Assembly (NCBI RefSeq): GCF_001612845.1
Contig: NZ_BDBF01000025.1
Span: 1 to 64,000 of the forward strand
Reading direction: 5' to 3'
From: Nocardia elegans NBRC 108235
GTDB lineage: Bacteria > Actinomycetota > Actinomycetes > Mycobacteriales > Mycobacteriaceae
DNA: 64,000 nucleotides
The notes under the pieces: generated by a model
What the model saw: the letters and a program-made list of their open reading frames with translations, nothing else
What the model was told of the DNA's origin: nothing
Database searches by the model: none
Position numbers and translations under genes: made by a program
Shown: in pieces, positions 33,699-41,537 of the stretch
How the letters are laid out: the number at the start of each line of letters is the position of its first letter
Position numbering within the stretch: position 1 is the stretch's first letter

Positions 33699-34907
33699 TC
33701 ATGCGACAGCGAGTTCGGCGCGCTCGTCGACCGGTGCGTCCCAGTCGATGGTGTAGCTCTGTTCGCGGGCCATGACCTCCTCCATTTTGAAGAGTTTGGT
33801 CGCCAGCGGCATGACCAGCGGCATCATCCGGCGCATCATCGGGCCGACGGTCTTCGACTGGTTGATCTTGGCTCCCCGGGCCGCGACCTTCTCCACCCGG
33901 GGACGGCGGATCCGTTCGTAGGCGGCGAAAGCCGTTGCCGGTGAATCGAAATCGCGCAGACAGCGAGCGAGCTGCACCGCGCTCTCGATGGCCATCGACG
34001 CTCCCTGGCCGGTGCTGTTGGACGGCGCGTGCACCGCGTCGCCGACCAGCACCATGCGGTCGCGATACCAGTGCGGCACCGGCGGCATGATGTGCAGGCC
34101 GCCGGTGACGACCAAATCTTCCGGCCGGGTGTTGCGAACCAGTTCGGCGCCGGGGGTGTCCTCGCCGTAGACCTCGCGCAGGGTCCGCAACCACCGTTCG
34201 GCGGGGACCTCCCGCGCCTCGGTCAGCGAAAGATACTGCTTGTGGGGCAGATTGGCGCCCCAGGCGACCCGGCCGTCGGGCATCGACCAATACAGGTAGT
34301 AGGCGTTGCGACCGTAGGCGAACACCATGGTCTCCGGGGTGACCGGGTGCGAGCATGCGGTGTAGGCGCCGAAACCGAGCATGCCGGTGTAGTCGGCGCT
34401 CGGGGCGTTCGGATCGATGAGCGCGCGCACGCGCGACTTGATGCCGTCGGCGCCGACGAGGATATCGGCGGTGGCGGTGGAGCCGTCGGCGAACCGCGCG
34501 GTCACGCCGTCGCGATGTTCCTCGACGCCGACGAGACGCTTGGAGTACTCGACCGTCACGCCGGTGTCGACGGCATGATCGTGCAGGACCTGATGCAGGG
34601 CGCTGCGATCGATCGCGTGCAGCGGTTCCAGGCCGGCGGCCGTCGGCAGCTCGATATCTTTGTGGCCCAACGACATCACGGTGCGAGTGATCGGCAGAGC
34701 GACGGCCCGCACGGCATCGCCGGCGCCGATGGTGTCCAGGGCGGCCAGGCCGTTGGGTGCGAAACCCAGGGCGCTGCCGATGTTGTAAGCCGGTCCCGGG
34801 TAGGCCTCGTAGACGGTGGCCTCGATTCCGGCCTTGCGCAGGGCGGTGGCGGCGACGGGGCCTGCGACACCGCCGCCGATGACGAGGGCGGATGTGACTG
34901 CGGACAT
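33699..34907 (-). CDS. FAD-dependent monooxygenase (PHBH-type)
   Basis: The 402-residue flavoprotein has the Rossmann motif VIGGGVAGPVAATALRKAG, the DG motif ILVGADGIKSRVR and the second FAD motif VLVGDAVHAPSNSTGQGASMAIE. These mark class A aromatic-ring or polyketide hydroxylases. It is divergent from nothing but lies 190 nt downstream of a PadR gene on the same strand, so PadR may sense its substrate. A GAATTCTCC run before the ATG contains a GGAG ribosome site on the coding strand. Confidence 0.87.
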   Translation of the reverse strand: MSAVTSALVIGGGVAGPVAATALRKAGIEATVYEAYPGPAYNIGSALGFAPNGLAALDTIGAGDAVRAVALPITRTVMSLGHKDIELPTAAGLEPLHAIDRSALHQVLHDHAVDTGVTVEYSKRLVGVEEHRDGVTARFADGSTATADILVGADGIKSRVRALIDPNAPSADYTGMLGFGAYTACSHPVTPETMVFAYGRNAYYLYWSMPDGRVAWGANLPHKQYLSLTEAREVPAERWLRTLREVYGEDTPGAELVRNTRPEDLVVTGGLHIMPPVPHWYRDRMVLVGDAVHAPSNSTGQGASMAIESAVQLARCLRDFDSPATAFAAYERIRRPRVEKVAARGAKINQSKTVGPMMRRMMPLVMPLATKLFKMEEVMAREQSYTIDWDAPVDERAELAVA

Positions 34908-35096
34908 GGGAATTCTCCTCGAGTGGATGAACCCGATTCGATCCGCGCACGCGCTGCCCAGTTATCCTGAAGTTGCCATACTCGGGCTGGGTTCGCCTGC
35001 GTGAATGCGGTTCGAGAGGTAAGTGGATCGGGCTCGGCGCGGTGTTGCCGCACTGCGCCGGGCCTGGTTCGTCGGTGGATTGTCGTAGCGTGGACT

Positions 35097-35756
35097 TCAG
35101 TCGTCGGTCGGCTGTCGGAACGTCCCTCCTTCCACCATCGCGGCGACCTCGGCGGGCGGAATCTGCTCCGAATGGGCGCGCCGCCAGAAATCGATGTCGG
35201 GAAAGGTGCCGGAGGCGAGTTCCGTACGCAGTTCGGCGACCCAGGCCGCCTCGGCCTCGAGCATCGCGACGCCGAATTCGGCCTCGACCAGGAAGAGCCG
35301 CGGCAGAAATCGTGTCTGCTCCTCGATTTCGCGGCGGCGCTCGGCGATCTGCGCCGCGAGCAGACGGGTGCGCTCGTCGAGCAGTGTGATCACCTCGTCC
35401 GGCGGCAGCAGGGCCACGACGGACAGGCCCGCCACGAACCGATGGGGTTCGGGTTCGGGGGTCGAGATCAGTTCCCGGATCCAGTCCTCGGCCTCGGCGC
35501 GGCCGGCGTCGGTGAGCCGGTAGATCGTCCGTTCGGGCCGGGCGCCGTCGCGCTCGCTGCCGATGACCTCGACGAATCCGTGCTTCTCGAGATTCTGCAC
35601 AACCGTGTAGAGCGAACCCCATTTGATGTCCATATCGCGGTCCTTGCCGCGTTCGCGCATCTGGGCCGCGATCTCGTAGCGGTGCATGGGACGTTCGATC
35701 AGCGTCGCCAGGACCGCCAGGGCCAGCAGATTGGCGACTTTCCGCTTCTCGCGCAT
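35097..35756 (-). CDS. PadR-family transcriptional regulator
   Basis: The 219-residue repressor has the PadR winged helix (LALAVLATLIERPMHRYEIAAQM, then GSLYTVVQNLEKHGFVEV and YRLTDAGRAEAEDWI) and a C-terminal helical dimerisation region. AAGGAGG lies 8 nt upstream of the ATG at 35756. A symmetric site in the same leader (35771-35800) is its probable operator. It is divergent from the NAD-binding protein at 35899 and upstream of the FAD monooxygenase. Confidence 0.9.
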   Translation of the reverse strand: MREKRKVANLLALAVLATLIERPMHRYEIAAQMRERGKDRDMDIKWGSLYTVVQNLEKHGFVEVIGSERDGARPERTIYRLTDAGRAEAEDWIRELISTPEPEPHRFVAGLSVVALLPPDEVITLLDERTRLLAAQIAERRREIEEQTRFLPRLFLVEAEFGVAMLEAEAAWVAELRTELASGTFPDIDFWRRAHSEQIPPAEVAAMVEGGTFRQPTDD

Positions 35757-35770
35757 TCCCCACACCTCCT

Positions 35771-35800
35771 TACTCGTCTACGAATATACGTCTACGAGTA
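35771..35800. promoter_or_regulatory. PadR operator candidate
   Basis: TACTCGT (35771-35777) and ACGAGTA (35794-35800) are exact inverted arms. Inside, CGTCTACGA is repeated directly at 35775-35783 and 35789... (second copy 35789-35797), 14 bp apart. The site lies just upstream of the padR ribosome site and 99 nt from the divergent gene, so it probably mediates autorepression. Confidence 0.55.
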
Positions 35801-35898
35801 TGACTGGGCAAGAGGGAGACGAACGAAGCAGCGCACGCACCGGGTAGTCGAGAGTGTCGGACCGGCCGACCGGAGTCGGGCGGTTATCGTGATTCGTC

Positions 35899-36513
35899 GT
35901 GCGGATCTTTGTGGCGGGCGCGACCGGAGTGCTGGGCGCCAGATTGACACCTCTGCTGGTTTCGGCCGGATTCGAGGTAGCCGGGCTCACGCGCTCGGAG
36001 TCGAAGACATCGATGCTCACCGGCTTCGGCGCCCGGCCGGTCGTCTGCGATGTCTACGACGCGGCGGCGCTGGAACAGGCGGTGCGCGATTTCGCGCCCG
36101 ATTTGGTGATGCACCAGCTCACCGACCTGCCCGACGATCCCGCCGATCTGCCCGCCGGACGGGCGGCGAATTCGCGGATGCGCCGGGAGGGCACCGCGAA
36201 CCTGATCGCCGCGGCACAGGCGGCGGGCGCGAAACGCTTTCTCGCCCAGAGCGTCGCGTGGGAGATGACCGGAGAGGGGCAGGCCGCCAAGCAGTTCCTC
36301 GAGGATGCGGTGCTCGGGATCGGTGGCGTCGTCCTGCGCTACGGCCAGTTCTACGGTCCCGGAACCTACTATCCGGAGGACGCGGACCGGCCCGATCCGC
36401 CGCGCATTCATATCGCCGAGGCCGCGGCACGGACCGTGGTCGCGCTGGATCTGGCCTCGGGCATCTACGCGGTGACCGAAGACGGCCGCATGGATTTCGA
36501 ATCGGTGCAGTAG
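35899..36513 (+). CDS. NAD(P)-binding epimerase-like protein, short form
   Basis: The 204-residue protein has the extended-SDR motif VAGATGVLGARLTPLL, the DLVMHQLTDLP segment and a FLAQSVAWEM strand, but it is about 100 residues shorter than full epimerases. The substrate domain is cut to GQFYGPGTYYPEDADRP plus one helix-turn. It also lacks a clear Y-x3-K. It may be a small NmrA-like or atypical reductase. It is divergent from padR, and the shared promoter suggests a functional link. The GTG start has no good ribosome site. Confidence 0.7.
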   Translation: MRIFVAGATGVLGARLTPLLVSAGFEVAGLTRSESKTSMLTGFGARPVVCDVYDAAALEQAVRDFAPDLVMHQLTDLPDDPADLPAGRAANSRMRREGTANLIAAAQAAGAKRFLAQSVAWEMTGEGQAAKQFLEDAVLGIGGVVLRYGQFYGPGTYYPEDADRPDPPRIHIAEAAARTVVALDLASGIYAVTEDGRMDFESVQ

Positions 36514-36544
36514 GTTTCGACGCCGGCCGGTCGAGCGCGATCGG

Positions 36545-37330
36545 TCACCGAGCGCGCTGCCGGAGCAGTTTCGCGGTGGATTCGTCGGCGGGCAGGAAGG
36601 CCTCGAGATGCAGTTCCGCGAGCGAGACGTCGGTGGCGGTGGCGAACGAGGTCAGCGTGGTGATCAAGCGCAACTCGCCGGTCTCGCCGCGCAGTCGCAG
36701 CGGCACCGCGAAGCCCAGATAGCCGGGCCCGGGATCGGTTTCCGGGAGGTAGCTCTCGAATTCGGCGACCAGTTCCTCGGCGCGCGGATCCGGTGAGTGG
36801 CGGTTGCGTGCCCGCATGGATTCGGTGACGTGGCGGCCCCATTCGGCGAAGTTGACCACCCGAGGTGCCAGGCCGTCCGGATGTAATGCCAGGCGGCGCA
36901 CATTGATCGGCGCGGTGAGCAGTTCGGGCGCACAGCCCTCGGTGAAGACGTCGAACGCGGCGTTCGCTTCGATCAAACACCCGTAGCGGTCGGCGATCAG
37001 CGCTGGATAGGGCATATGCCCGGACAGGATCGTGCGCAGCGCCGCGCGCACCGGAGCCAATTGCGGTGCGTCCACACCGGATTCGTCGTAGGCGGGGGCG
37101 TAGCCGGCCGTCGCCAGCAACGCATTGCGTTCGCGTAGCGACAGTTCCAGTGATTCCGCCAGCCGCAGCACGATGGCCCGGCCCGGCCGGGAGCGGCCCT
37201 GTTCGAGATAGCTGAGGTGGCGCTGCGTGGTATCGGCGCGGATGGCCAGGTCGAGCTGGCTCCACCGCCGCAGCCCCCGCCAGCGTCGTAGTTCCTGCGC
37301 GAAGGGTCCCGGTTGCGCGACTGTCGTCAT
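36545..37330 (-). CDS. XRE-family regulator with MmyB-like domain
   Basis: The 261-residue protein has an N-terminal helix-turn-helix (LRRWRGLRRWSQLDLAIRAD, then HLSYLEQGRSRPGRAIV) and a C-terminal MmyB-like ligand-binding domain (ALIADRYGCLIEANAAFDVF). This is the common actinobacterial regulator layout and may bind a fatty acid or similar ligand. It is divergent from the SnoaL-like gene at 37416. The start at 37330 (MTTVAQPG) is preferred over in-frame upstream ATGs because domain homology begins soon after it. Confidence 0.85.
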   Translation of the reverse strand: MTTVAQPGPFAQELRRWRGLRRWSQLDLAIRADTTQRHLSYLEQGRSRPGRAIVLRLAESLELSLRERNALLATAGYAPAYDESGVDAPQLAPVRAALRTILSGHMPYPALIADRYGCLIEANAAFDVFTEGCAPELLTAPINVRRLALHPDGLAPRVVNFAEWGRHVTESMRARNRHSPDPRAEELVAEFESYLPETDPGPGYLGFAVPLRLRGETGELRLITTLTSFATATDVSLAELHLEAFLPADESTAKLLRQRAR

Positions 37331-37415
37331 GAGATCATCGTCGGCCCCGGCGTGGCGCTCCGCCATACCCTGGAGGGAATCGCGCGAGCGCGGGCCGGCG
37401 GACAGACTCGGCGGC

Positions 37416-37853
37416 ATGAGCTACGAACCCACCGATATCGAATTGAAGAATCTGCTCGACCGCTGGGTCGGGCAGTGGAACGAACCCGATGTCGACCGGC
37501 GTCGGGAGCTGATCCGCGAGGTCTGGGCCGAGGACGGCTATCAGGTCATGGTCAATCCGCCCGAGGGCATTCGCGATACCGCCCGCCACTACGGGGTCTC
37601 CGCTCCGGCGATCGAGGTCCGCGGCTACGACGCGATGTTCAACCGTGTCACCCGGGCATACGACATGTTCGTCGCCGACGGTGAGCATGTCTTCGAGCCC
37701 GAGGGCGAGCCGGTTCGGCACGCCGGGGCCGCCGTGGCCCTGACCTGGGTGATGCGTTCGCGCGCGGACGGCACGGTCGCAGGATCCGGACTCGAGGTGC
37801 TGACCTTCGACACCGACGGGAGGGTGCGCACCGACCACCAATTCGTGAAGTGA
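37416..37853 (+). CDS. SnoaL/NTF2-like protein
   Basis: The 145-residue protein has the cone-shaped NTF2 fold pattern (LLDRWVGQWNEPDVDRR start; VWAEDGYQVMVNPPEG; NRVTRAYDMFV; a C-terminal FDTDGRVRTDHQF strand). Such proteins are small enzymes or ligand binders. It lies divergent from the XRE regulator, with a TGGCG-CTC-CGCCA element (37353-37365) between them, so it is the probable target of that regulator. Catalytic role unknown. Confidence 0.72.
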   Translation: MSYEPTDIELKNLLDRWVGQWNEPDVDRRRELIREVWAEDGYQVMVNPPEGIRDTARHYGVSAPAIEVRGYDAMFNRVTRAYDMFVADGEHVFEPEGEPVRHAGAAVALTWVMRSRADGTVAGSGLEVLTFDTDGRVRTDHQFVK

Positions 37854-37894
37854 GCCGCCGCGGGCCTGTCGGTGCGCATGTCTAGGGTGCAGGA

Positions 37895-38554
37895 ATGCCT
37901 CGCGACCTCGCCGATCTGCCGTATGCCCGGAGTCTGACGCCACTGCTGGAACCGCTCGCACCCGACACCGAGTACGAGCGGGTCCACCTCGACGCCACGT
38001 CCCTCGAGGAGGTGTCGGCGGGCGGCTCCTGGTTCAGCGAGTCGGCGCTGACCGGTGTGGTCCTCGGCGGCGGCAGCCTGAATCACTGTCGATTCGACGA
38101 CGTCTGGCTGCGCGGGGTGCGGTGGATCGGGATCGACGCCTGCGAAACTCGGTGGCTGAATGCGGAATTCGTCGACTCCGCGTGGTCGGGAGTCATCGCC
38201 GTCGACGCGCAGCTGCGCCGCATCCGGTTCGAGGGGTGCAAATTCGAATCGGTGAACTTCCGCGCGGCCACACTGCAGGACGTGACCTTCGCCGACTGCG
38301 TCTTCCGCGATACCGACTTCTCCGCCGCCACACTTCGGAAGGTCGACTTCCCCGGATCGCGGCTCGAAGGCGTCGCCCTGCACGGGGCCACCTTGAAGGA
38401 TGTGGACCTGCGGGGCGCGGCCGCCCTGGACCTCATCGCCGATATCGGAACGCTGAAGGGGGCGATCATCACCACACCCCAGCTGATGGAGATGGCGCCC
38501 GCCTTCGCGCGGGCGGCGGGAATCATCGTGCGCGACAATCGGATCCGCGACTAG
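37895..38554 (+). CDS. pentapeptide-repeat protein
   Basis: The 219-residue protein has a right-handed quadrilateral beta-helix region (about residues 45-175) with repeats of the A(D/N)LxX type, such as FRAATLQDVTF, DTDFSAATLRKVDF and HGATLKDVDLRGA. Some pentapeptide proteins mimic DNA and protect gyrase (MfpA, Qnr), but this one is weakly regular and shows no specific sign of that. Its stop codon overlaps that of the convergent VIT-family gene by 4 nt. Confidence 0.78.
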   Translation: MPRDLADLPYARSLTPLLEPLAPDTEYERVHLDATSLEEVSAGGSWFSESALTGVVLGGGSLNHCRFDDVWLRGVRWIGIDACETRWLNAEFVDSAWSGVIAVDAQLRRIRFEGCKFESVNFRAATLQDVTFADCVFRDTDFSAATLRKVDFPGSRLEGVALHGATLKDVDLRGAAALDLIADIGTLKGAIITTPQLMEMAPAFARAAGIIVRDNRIRD

Positions 38555-39291
38555 CCGCTGGATACGCCCGGGATCTGGCCGATACCGTAGGTCACGACCA
38601 TGGCCAGCGCACCACCGATCACCACCCGGAGCACAGCCCGGCGTCGATTGCTGCCGCCCAGGCGCGCACTCAGCGATCCGGTCGCGGCCAGCGCGACCAG
38701 CACGGCGGCGAAGGTCACCGGAATGCGCCAGCTCGCCGGCGGAAGCAGAATCGCCAGCAGCGGCAACAGGGCGCCGCAGGTGAACGCCAGCGCGGAGGAG
38801 AACGCGGCCTGCCACGGGTTGGTCAGCTCGTTCGGGTCCAGACCCAATTCCGCCTCGGCGTGCGCGGCGAAGGCGTCGTGGGCGGTCAATTCCTGCGCGA
38901 CCTGCCGCGCGGTCGCCTCCGACAGTCCTTTGTGCCGATAGATCTCGGTCAACTCGGTCAGTTCGTAATCGGGATCTTCGGCGAGCTCCCGCTTCTCCAG
39001 CGAGAGCAGGGCACGTTCGCTGTCGCGCTGGGTGCTGACCGAGACGTATTCGCCGGCCGCCATCGACAGCGCACCTGCGACCAGCCCGGCCACACCGGCG
39101 GTGAGGATGGGCGTGGTAGCCGCGGTGGCCGAGGCGACGCCCACCACCAGGCCCGCGGTCGACACGATGCCGTCGTTGGCGCCCAGCACCCCGGCCCGCA
39201 ACCAATTCAGCCGGGAGGCGAAACCGCCGCCGTGGGGTTCGTGCGGATGCTTCCAGCTCCCGGAGTCGCGCACATTGTCGGAGTCGTTCAC
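38551..39291 (-). CDS. VIT1/CCC1-family iron/manganese transporter (copy 1)
   Basis: The 246-residue membrane protein has the family core LRAGVLGANDGIVSTAGLVVGVA in TM1, then GALSMAAGEYVSVSTQRDSERALL in TM2 and the loop AHAEAELGLDPNELTNPW, with three further helices. Family members move Fe2+ or Mn2+ out of the cytosol. It begins at a GTG. A close paralogue is encoded at 59858. The N terminus is His-rich (WKHPHEPHGG), which may bind metal. Confidence 0.87.
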   Translation of the reverse strand: MNDSDNVRDSGSWKHPHEPHGGGFASRLNWLRAGVLGANDGIVSTAGLVVGVASATAATTPILTAGVAGLVAGALSMAAGEYVSVSTQRDSERALLSLEKRELAEDPDYELTELTEIYRHKGLSEATARQVAQELTAHDAFAAHAEAELGLDPNELTNPWQAAFSSALAFTCGALLPLLAILLPPASWRIPVTFAAVLVALAATGSLSARLGGSNRRRAVLRVVIGGALAMVVTYGIGQIPGVSSG

Positions 39292-39382
39292 GGATGCAGA
39301 GTAGGCCGCCGAGCGGGCCGGGTGGTGGACCTGCCCCGCAGGCGAGCCGCGTCCGCCGCCGAGGCGAGCCGGGATCGGTAGC

Positions 39383-40039
39383 ATGCGTGCCATGAATTCC
39401 CTTGTCACACGCGCTATGTCCACGGTCGCCGAACAGCTGGGCAATCCGCACGGGGTGCTGGGCAAGGTGGTCGCGCGGATGCTGAACCGGGCCAATCGCT
39501 TCGCCATCGACGCCGCGGTCGAGGCGGCCGAGGTGGGCGCGGGACAGGCCGCGGCCGATATCGGCTTCGGCGGCGGTGTGGGGCTGTCGATCCTGCTGCG
39601 CACCGTCGGTGAGGCGGGGACCGTGCACGGCGTGGAGATCTCTCCGGATATGTCGGCGCGTGCCCGTTCTCGCTTCGCCCGCGACATCGGCACCGGCCGG
39701 TTGCGGATCGTGGAAGGCGCGCTCACCGAGCTGCCGCTCGCATCGGCGAGCCTGGATGCGGTGATCACGGTGAATACCGTCTATTTCATCGACGATCTGG
39801 ACCGGGCCTGCGCGGAGCTGGCGCGGGTGCTGCGCCCGGGTGGCCGGGTGGTGGTCGGCATCGGGGATCCGGCGGCGATGGCGAAGATGCCGTTCACCGC
39901 GCACGGCTTCCGGCTGCGGCCGGTCGACGAGGTATCGGGCGCGCTGGAACGAGCCGGGCTGGCGGTCGAACACCGGCAGATCGACCGGCAGCCCATTCCG
40001 GCTCATCTGCTCATCGGGCGTCCGGTTCGCGAGGACTGA
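39383..40039 (+). CDS. class I SAM-dependent methyltransferase
   Basis: The 218-residue protein has motif I ADIGFGGGVGLSILLR, motif II region VHGVEISPDMSARAR and the VLRPGGRVVVGIGD strand, the UbiE/Coq5-like arrangement with a Methyltransf_11 core. Substrate unknown. It starts at ATG 39383 (a second ATG is at 39392). Its 3' end overlaps the convergent MBL-fold gene by 29 nt. Confidence 0.83.
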   Translation: MRAMNSLVTRAMSTVAEQLGNPHGVLGKVVARMLNRANRFAIDAAVEAAEVGAGQAAADIGFGGGVGLSILLRTVGEAGTVHGVEISPDMSARARSRFARDIGTGRLRIVEGALTELPLASASLDAVITVNTVYFIDDLDRACAELARVLRPGGRVVVGIGDPAAMAKMPFTAHGFRLRPVDEVSGALERAGLAVEHRQIDRQPIPAHLLIGRPVRED

Positions 40040-40973
40040 GCGCCGGCAGGGCGACCACGTCGATCGCGCGACTCACGGCGCCGATCTCGTCGGGCACCGC
40101 GGCCAGCGCGATGTCGACGGTGAAGCCCATGGGTGCGTCGAGCGGCCGGAGGAAATCGTCGTAGTGCATCGGCACGACGGTGGCGGGGCGCAGCCGCGTC
40201 AGGATCCGGTGCCAGTAGTCCGGCGTCACCGACCGTCCGGCCACTCCGGCGAGGAAGATGTCGACGTCGCGGTGCCGGATCGCGTCATCGATGAGATCGG
40301 CGCTGCCCTGGTGGTAGATCTCGATACCGGCCACCGCGATGTGGATGCCCCAGGTCTGTCCGCAGCCGTACGCCATCGGCGCCAGCGCGGCCAGGGATTC
40401 GCAGCTGGTGTCGCCGGGGGAGGGGATCCGGGTGCCGAACGGGATCTTCGAATGCACGCTCGGCACGAAGGTCACCGTGAACGGTCCTAGTTCGTAGCGG
40501 CGGTACGGCTCCACCTCCACACCCCGATCACCGAGTCCGTGCAGGGCCATCAGATTGCGCACCGACCGTGAGCCGTAGACCGGGCAGCCGAAACGGCGCG
40601 CGAGCTCGGGAGCGTCCAGCGCGTGATCCCAATGGCCGTGTCCGACAACGATTCCCGATACGTCGCCGAGGCCGGGCAGGAAGCGGTCGATCGATGCCGG
40701 ATCGGGAAGCGCGGTGCGGCGGCGCACCACCGTCGACAACGGCACCCGGGTGAGGAACGGATCGACGAGCAGTGTCGCGCCCTCGTAGGTCATTCGATAC
40801 CCGGCGGTGCCCAGCCATTCGAGTTCGAGACCGGCGGGCAGCGTCAGCGGCCGGGCTTCGAGCTCGCGCAATGCCTGCGCATCCTCGCGGTCGCGCGCGC
40901 TCTTGTTCAGGAAGTAGCGGGCATAGCCGGCGGTGTGCCGAAGCGGATCGAGCACCGTCGAGAGAGCGGACAT
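40011..40973 (-). CDS. MBL-fold hydrolase, NAPE-PLD/UlaG-like
   Basis: The 320-residue protein has a metallo-beta-lactamase core with GTAGYRMTYEGATLLVDPFL, the metal motif GHGHWDHALDAPE (HxHxDH variant), FVPSVHSKIPFG and VPMHYDDFLRPLD. These are features of the UlaG/NAPE-PLD branch, which hydrolyses phosphoesters or lactones. The N-terminal about 50 residues are helical with a Lys/Arg-rich stretch. It is followed upstream by marR on the same strand (23 nt away), so they are likely co-transcribed. Confidence 0.78.
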   Translation of the reverse strand: MSALSTVLDPLRHTAGYARYFLNKSARDREDAQALRELEARPLTLPAGLELEWLGTAGYRMTYEGATLLVDPFLTRVPLSTVVRRRTALPDPASIDRFLPGLGDVSGIVVGHGHWDHALDAPELARRFGCPVYGSRSVRNLMALHGLGDRGVEVEPYRRYELGPFTVTFVPSVHSKIPFGTRIPSPGDTSCESLAALAPMAYGCGQTWGIHIAVAGIEIYHQGSADLIDDAIRHRDVDIFLAGVAGRSVTPDYWHRILTRLRPATVVPMHYDDFLRPLDAPMGFTVDIALAAVPDEIGAVSRAIDVVALPALSPREPDAR

Positions 40974-40996
40974 CGGTCCATTGTGCGCCAACCGGG

Positions 40997-41443
40997 TCAC
41001 GGACGGTCCTCGGCGAGCACCTTGTGCAGGGCGGTGGCGAGAGCGCCGAGTTCGTCGGCGCCCAGACCGGCGAAATGCTGGTCGACGACCGCGTGATGAT
41101 GGGGGGTGGCCTCGTCCAGCCGCTGCCGCCCCGCCATGGTGATGGCGACGTACGCCGATCGGCCGTCCGCGGGATTGGTTTCGCGGGTGACCAGGCCGCG
41201 CGCCTCCAATTCGGTGACCAGGCGGCTCACCCGGGTGCGACTGAGCACCATGGTCGCGCCGAGGTCGCTCATCCGCAGACGCGGCGTGCCCGCGAGTTCC
41301 ACGAGCATGTCGTACCAGCTGGCGGGCATGCCGTAGCCGCGACGCAGTTGGGCATCCAGCTCCGGGCGCAGGTCGACGTACACCCGCTGCAACGCCCGCC
41401 ACACCTGGACCGAGGCGGGTACTGAGCTCCCGGATTCCGGCAC
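40997..41443 (-). CDS. MarR-family transcriptional regulator
   Basis: The 148-residue winged-helix protein has the MarR DNA-binding part (LRMSDLGATMVLSRTRVSRLVTELEARGLVTRE) and the wing DGRSAYVAITMAG. It starts at a GTG. It is divergent from the APH-fold kinase, and two perfect palindromes fill the intergenic region. It lies 23 nt upstream of the MBL-fold gene. MarR proteins usually repress adjacent genes and respond to small aromatic ligands. Confidence 0.88.
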   Translation of the reverse strand: MPESGSSVPASVQVWRALQRVYVDLRPELDAQLRRGYGMPASWYDMLVELAGTPRLRMSDLGATMVLSRTRVSRLVTELEARGLVTRETNPADGRSAYVAITMAGRQRLDEATPHHHAVVDQHFAGLGADELGALATALHKVLAEDRP

Positions 41444-41490
41444 GCCGCCGATCTTAGACGGCCGTCACCCCGGCCGCCCGGCGTGCGCCG

Positions 41491-41524
41491 ATCGCCGCTC
41501 GGCGATAACCGGTGGCCACCGGTT
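41491..41524. promoter_or_regulatory. two adjacent perfect palindromes, marR/APH divergent region
   Basis: ATCGCCG-CT-CGGCGAT (41491-41506) is followed without a gap by the 18-bp perfect palindrome AACCGGTGG/CCACCGGTT (41507-41524). The second ends 13 nt before the kinase ATG. The most economical reading is two operator sites for the MarR dimer that control both directions; a translational hairpin is the alternative. Confidence 0.55.
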
Positions 41525-41537
41525 CTACGATTCGGAC

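Noticed and set aside
36545..37417. Upstream ATG starts (37366, 37417) for the XRE regulator
   Set aside because: The added residues are Arg/Ser-rich without homology, and the frame from 37330 already covers the whole helix-turn-helix.
37625..40006. 793-codon minus-strand frame
   Set aside because: It covers three plus-strand genes and part of the VIT gene in a wrong frame. Only shadow coding.
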